Positions 9,512-17,872 of a stretch of 64,000 nt of DNA are shown here, in pieces (position 1 is the stretch's first letter; the number at the start of each line of letters is the position of its first letter). Source of the DNA: CAWIVH01 sp963839475 (GTDB lineage Bacteria; Acidobacteriota; UBA6911); contig CAWIVH010000020.1 in NCBI GenBank assembly GCA_963839475.1, positions 310,001-374,000 of the forward strand, written 5' to 3'. Below the pieces are notes generated by a model that worked only from the letters and a program-made list of their open reading frames with translations, did not search any database and was not told the origin of the DNA. Both the position numbers and the translations under genes were made by a program.

Positions 9512-10960
9512 TCACGAACGACGATGTTTCAGCGCAGCCCAGGTCAGCGCGAAGGCGCAGATCGTGTAGATGATCGCGTTAGGCGTTCGTGCGGTCCATG
9601 CTGTCCAGGGCCAGGGAAATTTAAAAAAGGCATAATTCAAGCCGAAGTAGAGCCAGGTAACCGCCAAGAGCACCGGACTGAGATAATCCCGCGCACGGCA
9701 CGCCGGTCGGGCTGAAACTGGCCCGGCAAACCTGAAGGCAACAAGCATCAGCAATCCAAATGGAAGCGCTGTGAAAAGAAGCGAGCCGGATAAGGAATGG
9801 GTGGGCGGGAAGCCCATGGCGGCTGAAGTTTTTCCCAGGATCGGCAGCGCAACGACCGGAAGCGCCACCCAGTAGGGCCAGTAACGCCCGCCAATGATAC
9901 CGACGATGGGTATCAAGCTCCGGGGAATTCCCAGGTCACCTATCGCATCCAGGAACCCGATGGAAGAAAACTCCCACAAGAAAAGGAGCGGCACATGTAC
10001 AGCCAGCAATCCGAACTCGAATGCCGGTGAAAACACAACTTCTCCTGGTTCTTTCATCACGGCAATCTGCCGCCGGTTCAACCATAAGCCAAGCCCCAGG
10101 GAGGCACCCATGACCAGTCCGAAGGTGGTTTCCATGAAATTCCACCAGTTGATGACCCGATCCCATTGAGCCAGCCTCCCAGCTTGGAACAAACCGCGGT
10201 TCCACGCATGCCAGGCTTGCAGACATTGGCCGGCTGGAAATCCCAGACCGCCCAGACAGCCCCAAAATGCCATGTTCCGGGCCAGCCGATCCCTTCGGAA
10301 CCAGCCCGCGTAAATCACGAGGCCGGCAAGGGCGAACAGAAAGCCGCCCCAGTATTCACGGCGCGGTTTCAGTTCGTGGCCGGCCGATGGATACCAGGAC
10401 CAGTCGGAAGAGAAGTAAAACCGAGGCACAATGCGGTTGGCGGGATCAAACGGCAGATTCAGCAGCTCCATCCCAAGCAACATCAAGAGCAATAATCCGC
10501 CCAGCAACAGGGCCATTTCGCCGGGACGATAGCGCACGCCGCCGAGCCCCATTCCCAGGAAAACACCGGCAAATCCTATCCAAAGTGCGCCTTTGATGCC
10601 CAATCCCAGCATTCCCCAACCAAGCGCCGCCCAATTGCCGATTAGTTCCGGGTTTTGCGTCAAGCCAATGGTTTGGCCATAGGTCATGGCTCCGCCAAAC
10701 CCGATTGCGGCGGCACACAACGCCACCGCGCGAGCCGCCGGGAGGGGGGAGGCCAAAGGTCTCAAGAGAAGCAGCAGCACAAGTCCAACCAGCAGTCCCG
10801 CAATCATCGCCCCAGTCTCGTGGCCATATTGCCCCCGGATGCCCCAACCCATACCCCCGGCCAGCGCTCCAAACATGACGATCTGCCAGGGGACCGCGGG
10901 AATGCCCGGCCCACAGGCTGCGGGGAAACCTCCTGAATTCACCTCATGATCTTCGCTCAT
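9512..10960 (-). CDS. Multipass membrane protein of unknown family
   Basis: About 482 residues, strongly hydrophobic, with roughly a dozen predicted membrane segments, starting with FGALAGGMGWGIRGQYGHE and repeated Gly-rich helices. I do not recognise the family. Aromatic Trp/Tyr pairs in loops (SDWSWYPSAGHELKPRREYW near residue 205) recall carbohydrate-linked membrane proteins, but this is not evidence of function. ATG 10960 was chosen because it opens a hydrophilic N-tail MSEDHE; a start at 10993 is possible. It lies 61 bases after the GH109-type gene and just before the enolase-superfamily gene, so a role as transporter for their product is a reasonable inference only. Confidence 0.75.
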   Translation of the reverse strand: MSEDHEVNSGGFPAACGPGIPAVPWQIVMFGALAGGMGWGIRGQYGHETGAMIAGLLVGLVLLLLLRPLASPLPAARAVALCAAAIGFGGAMTYGQTIGLTQNPELIGNWAALGWGMLGLGIKGALWIGFAGVFLGMGLGGVRYRPGEMALLLGGLLLLMLLGMELLNLPFDPANRIVPRFYFSSDWSWYPSAGHELKPRREYWGGFLFALAGLVIYAGWFRRDRLARNMAFWGCLGGLGFPAGQCLQAWHAWNRGLFQAGRLAQWDRVINWWNFMETTFGLVMGASLGLGLWLNRRQIAVMKEPGEVVFSPAFEFGLLAVHVPLLFLWEFSSIGFLDAIGDLGIPRSLIPIVGIIGGRYWPYWVALPVVALPILGKTSAAMGFPPTHSLSGSLLFTALPFGLLMLVAFRFAGPVSARPACRARDYLSPVLLAVTWLYFGLNYAFFKFPWPWTAWTARTPNAIIYTICAFALTWAALKHRRS

Positions 10961-11021
10961 GGACGTTGATAGACCCGGGAGGCTGACCCGCACAAAGCCG
11001 CTGCAGCAGCTGCCCTTTTAT

Positions 11022-12341
11022 TTATGCCTGGATGGCGAACCTAGGTTTGCGATGCTTCCAAGCCCCTCTGGTAAAATCCGGGCATTCGACGGTGATACTG
11101 TTCCCGGCAATCGATTTTTGGGAGAGTGCAACCACCGAACTCATCACGGCTGAATCGTAGACATCGATCGGAGTCTGGCCTCGAGCGCGGACTGCTTTCA
11201 TGAATCTATCCAGCTCGAGGTAATCGGTTCCGCCGTGACCTGCGGTTTCTTTCGCGGCGTTCATTTCCCTCCACCACTGGTGTTCATACCGCTCCTGATA
11301 GGGCGCAAACGGCTCCCATTCGTGGTATTTCGGGCTCTTTTCGGTGATGTAAACCACACTCCGGTCTTCGTCATAAAGGCCCATTGTTCCCTGTACCATC
11401 CAACGGTTGTCATAGGGCCGGGGAAGCTGCATATCGTAGTTGATGACGATCGTCTTTCCTCCGTGGGTGCGAACAACCGAAGTGACAATGTCGCCTTGAC
11501 TGTACTCCCTTTTCGCATTGGGGTGGTCTGCTCCGAACTTGCGCGCAAAGTATCGGTTGATGGAGCGCGAACTCGAAGCCGTTGATGTAAGGGTGGCGAA
11601 GTTATCCCCACAATTGATATCCAGCCAGCTCAGAACAGGGCCGAGGCTGTGGGTTGGATATTGATCCCGATTGTAACGGATCAGGTAATCGGCTCCCCAG
11701 CGCATGTTCCCCTGCTTGTCGAAAAACCAGTGATCGATGCAATCGTGCGAATGCGCACAATGACAATGCACGATTTCTCCAAGCAGGCCAGCGCGGATCA
11801 GATTGAGAACGGCGAGGTTGTCGCGGCGAAAACTCCAGTTTTCAAGCATCATGCACGGCACCCCGGTCTCTTCATGGGTGCGCACCAACTGCCAGCATTC
11901 CTCGATCGTTTGAGCTGCCGGGACCTCAACGCCGGCATATTTTCCCGCACGCATGGCTGCAACAGCCATGGGAGCATGCCATTTCCATGGAGTGGCGATG
12001 ATCACCGCATCCAGATCGTCACGAGCCACCAGCTCGAGGTAGGCTGCCTCCCCTTTGATGTAGGCCTCGGCTTTGGGCCGGCCGGCCTGCGCCAACAGGT
12101 CCTGAGCAGCGGCAAGGTTTACCGGATCGATATCGCAAAGTGCAGGAAATTCCAGCCCCTTGATGTGCAACATGGTTGCCAGCAGACTCTTCCCCCGGTT
12201 TCCGGTGCCAATCACGCCCACGCGCACGATCGGCTTTTCCCCGGGCGCTGTTCGTCCTGAGGCGGTTTCCTCGATCGCCAATCCTACGATGGCTGCCGAA
12301 CCTGTCTTTAAGATCTCTCGTCGCTTGAATGGTCTGGTCAT
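11022..12341 (-). CDS. Gfo/Idh/MocA-type protein resembling GH109 alpha-N-acetylgalactosaminidase
   Basis: NAD-binding protein of 439 residues. Twin Arg near the N-terminus (RPFKRREILKTG) suggests Tat export. The Rossmann motif GVIGTGNRG is at residues 42-50. Several stretches match what I remember of family GH109 (NAD-dependent glycosidases such as the Elizabethkingia enzyme): VIIATPWKWH (113-122), MMLENWSFRRD (164-174), QYPTHSLGP with the catalytic-type His at 231, and PRPY before a VQGTMGLY segment. GH109 enzymes remove terminal GalNAc by an oxidation/elimination mechanism using tightly bound NAD. A plain sugar dehydrogenase is the alternative. First gene of a probable three-gene operon with a membrane protein and an enolase-superfamily enzyme. 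Confidence 0.82.
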   Translation of the reverse strand: MTRPFKRREILKTGSAAIVGLAIEETASGRTAPGEKPIVRVGVIGTGNRGKSLLATMLHIKGLEFPALCDIDPVNLAAAQDLLAQAGRPKAEAYIKGEAAYLELVARDDLDAVIIATPWKWHAPMAVAAMRAGKYAGVEVPAAQTIEECWQLVRTHEETGVPCMMLENWSFRRDNLAVLNLIRAGLLGEIVHCHCAHSHDCIDHWFFDKQGNMRWGADYLIRYNRDQYPTHSLGPVLSWLDINCGDNFATLTSTASSSRSINRYFARKFGADHPNAKREYSQGDIVTSVVRTHGGKTIVINYDMQLPRPYDNRWMVQGTMGLYDEDRSVVYITEKSPKYHEWEPFAPYQERYEHQWWREMNAAKETAGHGGTDYLELDRFMKAVRARGQTPIDVYDSAVMSSVVALSQKSIAGNSITVECPDFTRGAWKHRKPRFAIQA

Positions 12342-12459
12342 ACGTCTACCCAAATCAAGTTGCCGGACAATGATCGTGCGTCTGCACGCATGCTGCGTCT
12401 CGGGTGAGATTGGGGCGATACCCCCTCGTGTGTAAAGAAGAAAATCGCTGGAGGCGAGA

Positions 12460-14202
12460 TTACTTGGAGGCGGGAGGGACGGGATGGTTCGAGGGTTGAA
12501 CGCTTGGGCGGGCGTAGTATCCCCTCCGGGTGCGCGCGACTGCATCCGGCTTGTTCTTGATTTTCACCCGAACAGCATGCCAGCTTCCCGCGCCGGCATC
12601 ATTAGCTGGCCTGTACCCGATTCGATACTGAACCCGCAAATCTTCCGCTATCTCCGAATAGACACCCGGAAGATCCTGGATCATATGAGGCGAATACATC
12701 CTCCCGCCCGTCTGGTCGGCGATTGTCTGCAACTGCGCTTTTGCCTGATCGTATATGGCCCTGACGGCATCGGCTCCAGGGTTCTTCCGCGACCGCTTCA
12801 TGGATCCTCCGGCTCCGTTGTTCCCGATCCCCGAATCGCCGCCGGAATTCAAAAAGATCGGGTAAATGATCGGATCGAGTTCCTGAATATTCTTGTAGAG
12901 TTGTTCGAAGGTGATCCTGGATCCTTCACCCGTATCCAGCAGGTTGTCGACGCCGTCTGTGAACACAACGATGGCTTTACGCCCCTCGACGTCGTGCATG
13001 TACTCCTCGCCACAGGCCTGGAGGGCATCGTAAAAGTGAGTGCCGCCGCCCGAACGGATATTTTCTATGGCGCGGGACACCTGGTCGCGGTCTCCGGTAA
13101 AACCCTGAATAAGTTGCACCTTGCTATTAAAAATGGCGATTGCGACACGGTCGATTTCCTTGATCCTGCGCGTGAAATCGATCGAGGCAGCCTTGATGAA
13201 GTTCAGGTGACTTTGAGTGCTGCTGCTCACATCGAGCAGGAGCAGAAGGTTGAACGGGACCTCCGTCGTTTCGAAATGCTCCACATTTTGCAGCACGCCA
13301 TCCTCGTAGACGAGAAAGTCCTCCTGCGTAAGGTCGGGAAGGCTCCGATTGGAAACCCTGTCGCGCACCGACACGTTCAGGAGAACCCAATCCACGGATA
13401 CTTTGAACGTGGCGCTCTCCGCCAATTCCTGACTTTGTTGCAGGCCCGGATCCCCCGGAAATAGCGCCTTGGACTGGATTGCACGAGTTGCCGTCGGCGG
13501 ATCCACGTCGATTTTAACGGGACCTCGCAGGCTCGAAACGTATAAAAGAGGGCCGCCCGATCCTATCTGTTTCTCAAACACACCCGCCCTTGGTTGCTCG
13601 ATATCCCGTCCAGACAACATTCCGCCAGCGCGGGCCCAGATCCTCAGGTTCACATTCGCGGAGAGCATGCAACCGGCCTGTCCGTGAATAGTCTCTATCC
13701 GGGTGTCGCCGGTGGGCTGTTGATGGAGAAGGTATTGGATATCGCCCCGTTCTGATGTGAGTGAAGCCGAGGAGGTAAGGTCCTTCGCGGTGATCCGCCC
13801 CGTGCGACTGTTGATCCGCACGTAGCCATCGATATCCCGGATATCCACCTCGGGATTTTCCCCGAATACCACCACGTTGATGAACCTGGGGACTTCCACT
13901 TCGATATCGACGGATTCACCGGGAGCACTCCGGAAGGAGGAGTGGATGGAGATCTCATCGCCCGTCTTAACTGCGGAAACGAGCACGTGGTCGGCACTGC
14001 CTGACGCCAGATTGGCGCGCGTTGCGACTGAGACCTGCACTGCCGATGATCCCCGGATCGTGATGCGGCCGAAATCGTTTTGGAGGACTATCCTGTCGCC
14101 GGGCTTAGCTGGGAACGCACTCGTTTCGGAAGGCGCAGGCCGGCCCTGGTGGACAAGAACGGCGGCAGCAAACAATAGCAAAAGCGCGAGACGTTTCTTC
14201 AT
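12460..14202 (-). CDS. VWFA-domain protein of the acidobacterial type, exported
   Basis: 580 residues. A signal peptide (KKRLALLLLFAAAVLV) is followed by a repetitive beta domain resembling the DUF4097-type putative adhesin (residues ~35-200), then the VWFA-related acidobacterial module: entry strand VSVDWVLLNVSVRD, metal-ion-dependent adhesion site residues DVSSS (324-328), Thr in GGGTHFYDAL (388) and FTDGVDN (415-417 for TDG), and the closing RTRRGYYA motif. The protein is therefore expected to bind protein or surface ligands through a divalent metal, in the periplasm or at the outer surface. It follows DUF779 by 45 bases on the same strand. Specific partner unknown. Confidence 0.9.
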   Translation of the reverse strand: MKKRLALLLLFAAAVLVHQGRPAPSETSAFPAKPGDRIVLQNDFGRITIRGSSAVQVSVATRANLASGSADHVLVSAVKTGDEISIHSSFRSAPGESVDIEVEVPRFINVVVFGENPEVDIRDIDGYVRINSRTGRITAKDLTSSASLTSERGDIQYLLHQQPTGDTRIETIHGQAGCMLSANVNLRIWARAGGMLSGRDIEQPRAGVFEKQIGSGGPLLYVSSLRGPVKIDVDPPTATRAIQSKALFPGDPGLQQSQELAESATFKVSVDWVLLNVSVRDRVSNRSLPDLTQEDFLVYEDGVLQNVEHFETTEVPFNLLLLLDVSSSTQSHLNFIKAASIDFTRRIKEIDRVAIAIFNSKVQLIQGFTGDRDQVSRAIENIRSGGGTHFYDALQACGEEYMHDVEGRKAIVVFTDGVDNLLDTGEGSRITFEQLYKNIQELDPIIYPIFLNSGGDSGIGNNGAGGSMKRSRKNPGADAVRAIYDQAKAQLQTIADQTGGRMYSPHMIQDLPGVYSEIAEDLRVQYRIGYRPANDAGAGSWHAVRVKIKNKPDAVARTRRGYYARPSVQPSNHPVPPASK

Positions 14203-14247
14203 GAATGGAATTCGAGGTGCATGAGTAAGAAAAACCTGCATCCGTCC

Positions 14248-14643
14248 TCAGTCCAGTTGTTGCGGCCCTTTGGGGGGAGGACCTGCAGCTTCGAGTTCTG
14301 TGCACTCTTCGTCGGTAAAAAGCCGGGAGCGGGTGAGGAAGCGAACCCCCTCGGGAGCCTCTGCCGAGAAGCCGCTTCCCCGCCCCCTGACCACATCGAT
14401 CGTCAAATGAGTGTGTTTCCAGTATTCGAACTGGGACCCACTCATGTAAAACGGGCAGCCTTCGATCACACCAAGCAAAACGTCCTCCTGCCCCACCTTG
14501 AACTCTCCCAGGGGGTAACACATCGGGGAACTGCCGTCGCAGCAGCCCCCCGATTGGTGGAACATCAGATTGCCGTGAATCTGCCTGAGCCTGCGGATCA
14601 GGTCCGCAGCAGCAGAGGTCAAAGTGACTCTTTCAGCTGGCAT
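14248..14643 (-). CDS. DUF779 family protein, partner of aldehyde dehydrogenase
   Basis: A small soluble protein of 131 residues starting MPAERVTLT. The family hallmark HQSGGCCDGSSPMC, rich in Cys, is near residues 29-42, and VLLGVIEGCPFYMS follows. The start codon overlaps the stop of the aldehyde dehydrogenase gene as TGATG, so the pair is translationally coupled. The pairing of DUF779 with an aldehyde dehydrogenase is widespread (for example Rv0459/Rv0458 in Mycobacterium tuberculosis). The biochemical role of DUF779 is not established; metal or redox handling by the Cys cluster is only a guess. An in-frame upstream extension is possible but overlaps the dehydrogenase gene and lacks family similarity. 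Confidence 0.88.
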   Translation of the reverse strand: MPAERVTLTSAAADLIRRLRQIHGNLMFHQSGGCCDGSSPMCYPLGEFKVGQEDVLLGVIEGCPFYMSGSQFEYWKHTHLTIDVVRGRGSGFSAEAPEGVRFLTRSRLFTDEECTELEAAGPPPKGPQQLD

Positions 14644-16163
14644 CAGAAGAATCCCAAAGCTTTCGGGCTGTAGCTGACAAGAAGATTTTTCGTCTGCTGA
14701 TAATGGTCCAGCATCATTTTGTGCGTCTCCCGGCCGATGCCGGATTGCTTGTAGCCGCCGAAGGCCGCGTGCGCGGGGTAGAGATGGTAACAGTTCGTCC
14801 ATACACGCCCTGCTTTTATGCCGCGACCCATCCGGTAGGCGGTGTTCCCGTCCCGGGACCAGACACCTGCACCAAGGCCATAAAGTGTGTCATTGGCGAT
14901 GCGCAAGGCGTCATCGAAATCCTGAAATGAGGTAACAGAAATGACCGGCCCGAAGATCTCCTCCTGAAAGATGCGCATCCGGTTGTTTCCAGCAAAGATG
15001 GTCGGCTTGACGTAATAGCCATCCTTGAGATCCCCTTCCATGGCGCAGGGTTCGCCACCGAGCAGCAGTTTCGCCCCTTCTTTTTTGCCGATATCGATAT
15101 AGGAAAGGATCTTCTCCAGTTGATCGACGGAAGCCTGGGCGCCGATCATCGTGGACGTATCCAGCGGGTTCCCTTGTTTGATGCGCTGGGTGCGCTCAAC
15201 CGCCAACTCTATAAATCTGTCATAAATGGACTTTTCGATCAAGGCGCGGGACGGGCAGGTACAAACTTCCCCCTGGTTGAGTGCAAACATGGCAAAGCCC
15301 TCAAGGGCTTTGTCCGCAAAGTCATCCTGACGAGCCAAAACGTCGGCGAAAAACACATTGGGCGATTTGCCGCCGAGCTCGAGGGTCACGGGAATAATGT
15401 TTTCGGATGCATACTGCATGATCAGCCGCCCAGTCGTGGTCTCGCCCGTAAAGGCAACTTTTGCGACCCGGCGGTTGCTGGCCAGGGGTTTGCCGGCTTC
15501 GATCCCGAAGCCGTTCACGACATTCAGGACGCCGGGAGGGAGCAGGTCTCCAATCAACTCCAGGACCAGGAGGATTCCAACCGGTGTCTGCTCAGCCGGC
15601 TTAAGAACAACAGCATTCCCGGCGGCCAAAGCGGGCGCCAGTTTCCAGGCTGCCATCAAAATAGGGAAATTCCAGGGAATAATCTGGCCGACAACACCGA
15701 GGGGTTCGTGAAAGTGATAGGCGACGGTGTCGTGATCGATTTCGGAAATCGAACCTTCCTGGGCGCGGATGCAACCGGCAAAGTACCGGAAATGATCGAT
15801 GGCCAGAGGCAAGTCGGCTACCAGCGTTTCACGCACCGGTTTGCCGTTATCCCAGGTTTCGGCCACGGCGAGCATTTCCAGGTTCGCCTCTATCCGGTCG
15901 GCGATCCGGTTCAGGATATTGGCGCGTTCCGCGCCGGAGGTCCGCCCCCAGGCCGGGGCGGCAGCGTGTGCAGCGTCGAGCGCCTTTTCGATGTCCTCGG
16001 CGGTAGACCGGGGGACCTCGCAAAAATTCTTGCCGTTTACCGGGCTCGGATTCTCGAAATACATGCCCTTCACAGGGGCAATCCATTGGCCCCCGATGTA
16101 GTTTTCATACCGGGACTTGAAGTTGACTTTGCTGCCGGGTCGATTCGGGGATTCGTAGATCAT
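14643..16163 (-). CDS. NAD(P)-dependent aldehyde dehydrogenase
   Basis: 506 residues, the usual ALDH length, cytoplasmic. Oxidises an aldehyde (probably acetaldehyde or another short aldehyde) to the acid. Catalytic residues visible: Asn165 in PWNFP, Lys188 in LKPAEQTP, general base Glu262 in LELGGKSPN, nucleophile Cys301 in QGEVCTCPSR. The closing FGGYKQSGIGRETHKMML is standard. Start 16163 has GAGGA seven bases upstream. Coupling to DUF779 points to the acetaldehyde dehydrogenase (ExaC/AldB-like) subgroup. The 294 bases upstream of it, up to the APC permease stop, hold no gene that I can support and probably contain its promoter. Confidence 0.93.
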   Translation of the reverse strand: MIYESPNRPGSKVNFKSRYENYIGGQWIAPVKGMYFENPSPVNGKNFCEVPRSTAEDIEKALDAAHAAAPAWGRTSGAERANILNRIADRIEANLEMLAVAETWDNGKPVRETLVADLPLAIDHFRYFAGCIRAQEGSISEIDHDTVAYHFHEPLGVVGQIIPWNFPILMAAWKLAPALAAGNAVVLKPAEQTPVGILLVLELIGDLLPPGVLNVVNGFGIEAGKPLASNRRVAKVAFTGETTTGRLIMQYASENIIPVTLELGGKSPNVFFADVLARQDDFADKALEGFAMFALNQGEVCTCPSRALIEKSIYDRFIELAVERTQRIKQGNPLDTSTMIGAQASVDQLEKILSYIDIGKKEGAKLLLGGEPCAMEGDLKDGYYVKPTIFAGNNRMRIFQEEIFGPVISVTSFQDFDDALRIANDTLYGLGAGVWSRDGNTAYRMGRGIKAGRVWTNCYHLYPAHAAFGGYKQSGIGRETHKMMLDHYQQTKNLLVSYSPKALGFF

Positions 16164-16457
16164 GGGAGGATCCTCTTTGCTGAAAGTTGGAATTGTCTCG
16201 GGCGCAGTGAGGCCAAGACTCCCGCAAAATCGCAGGGACGGCACGTCCGGCCCTTCGGCGGGGAATGGACAAACATGGAAGGCCCCTGATGGAAATCCTG
16301 GGTCAACGTTACCTGCACCACGAGAATGAAAGTCGAATGGTTAAACGCTACGCCTGCGCTCAGGAAAGGTCAAGGGAGCAATACCGGCAGGCATGGCAAT
16401 CGGTACCCATGCCCGGCTTTTGCATTGGCCACTGTATGGAAACCTAAGTACCCCCAC

Positions 16458-17822
16458 TCATTTTCGCGTCCAGAAAAAGTATGCAGGCAGGCCGGTTGAG
16501 ACCACGAGCAGGCCCCAGAACGAGTTCTTGAAATCGTTCACGAGGGTATTGGTTACGATTGCAGCGGCGATGATGCAGAACACCACGGGTACCCAGGGGT
16601 AACCCCACACCTTATAAGGTCGCGGGACCTCCGGTTGGGTCCGACGCAGCACGATTACCGCTGCGGCGCCAAGCGCATAAAATATCCACGCCACGAATAT
16701 CACGTAGCTGAAGAGACGTTCGAAACTCCCGATCATCGTCAGGAACACGGCCCAGAGGCCATTCAGCACTATAGAGACGGTGGGAACATGGTATCTCGGG
16801 TGGATATAGGCAACGCGCCTGAAGAAAAGTCCTTCCTGCGCCATGGCAAAGAAGACCCTCGGCCCCCCGAGAACATTGCTGTTGATGGCTCCCGTGATGG
16901 AAATCAGGATCGCGACGGCCACGACGGTTCCCCCCAGTGGTCCGATAGCAGCTTCCAATGCATCGCTCGCAACCCGGGATGACGACGCAATTGAGGCCAA
17001 GGGCAAAATATACAGGTAGGCAAGATTCACCGTAATGTATAGGGCCATCACCATGAGGGTTCCGACGAGCAGCCCGACCGTCAGGTTGCGCTTCGGGTTT
17101 CGCACCTCGCCCGCAGCATAGGTCAGGAGGTGCCAGCCATCATACGCCCAAAGCACAGCGATCATAGCGATCCCAAGGGAACTCCAGGATATGCCGGTTC
17201 CCTCCCCGCCATGCACGTGCTCGACCGATCCGCGGCCCGAGAGGAACAACACCAGGGCTATAGAAATCAAAGATCCTATTTTGATGACGGTGAGCAGGTT
17301 CTGAACTCGCGCACCCGCCCGGACCCCCAGGCAATTGGCGAATGACAGCGCGGCGATCAGGGTGACGGAAACGAGCTTTGCCCCGAGCGGACTTACCGGC
17401 AGAAGATAGGTAAGGTAAATAGCGAAAGCGGAGGCGAGAGTGGCGATGGATCCCGCCACAATCACGAAAAACAAACACCAACCGTAAAGAAAAGCGGTGA
17501 GCGGCCCGTACGCCTCACGGAGGAAAACGTAAATGCCGCCGGCCTGTGGGTACGCGCTTCCTAACTCCGCAAACGCCAACGCACCACAGAAAGTGAGCAC
17601 GCCGCCCAGCACCCAGACAAAAAGCAGACCAGTTACGCTCCCCGTGAGACGGGCGATCGTGCTGGGAGTGAGGAAAATGCCCGATCCGATAATCGCACCG
17701 ACCACGAGAAGGACGCAGTCAACCAGGCCGAGGGCGCGGGTGAGCCCTGGCCCTGCAACCGTAGCGCTCGGTAACGTGGACTTGCTCACAGGACCTCCGC
17801 CTTCCTGATTCAGGCCGTTCAT
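16458..17822 (-). CDS. APC superfamily amino acid permease
   Basis: 454 residues, about 12 membrane segments. The first helix carries the APC substrate-binding motif VVGAIIGSGIFLTPS, and FAELGSAYPQAGGIYVFLREAYG follows, as in LAT/AAT-type amino acid exchangers and permeases. Inner membrane, cation- or exchange-driven uptake of amino acids. It lies 50 bases downstream of the D-aminoacylase-like gene and on the same strand as the serine hydrolase, suggesting it imports amino acids released by those two enzymes. A second, only distantly similar APC permease is at 47245-48579. Substrate is inferred from context only. Confidence 0.9.
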   Translation of the reverse strand: MNGLNQEGGGPVSKSTLPSATVAGPGLTRALGLVDCVLLVVGAIIGSGIFLTPSTIARLTGSVTGLLFVWVLGGVLTFCGALAFAELGSAYPQAGGIYVFLREAYGPLTAFLYGWCLFFVIVAGSIATLASAFAIYLTYLLPVSPLGAKLVSVTLIAALSFANCLGVRAGARVQNLLTVIKIGSLISIALVLFLSGRGSVEHVHGGEGTGISWSSLGIAMIAVLWAYDGWHLLTYAAGEVRNPKRNLTVGLLVGTLMVMALYITVNLAYLYILPLASIASSSRVASDALEAAIGPLGGTVVAVAILISITGAINSNVLGGPRVFFAMAQEGLFFRRVAYIHPRYHVPTVSIVLNGLWAVFLTMIGSFERLFSYVIFVAWIFYALGAAAVIVLRRTQPEVPRPYKVWGYPWVPVVFCIIAAAIVTNTLVNDFKNSFWGLLVVSTGLPAYFFWTRK

Positions 17823-17872
17823 TGAAAATAGTGTCCGTTGGTCTTTGGAACCGCGCAGTGTGTTCGGGAACC

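Noticed and set aside
15120..16289. Plus-strand open frame (389 codons) across the aldehyde dehydrogenase
   Set aside because: Lies antisense to a gene with all catalytic residues intact; product has no recognisable features.
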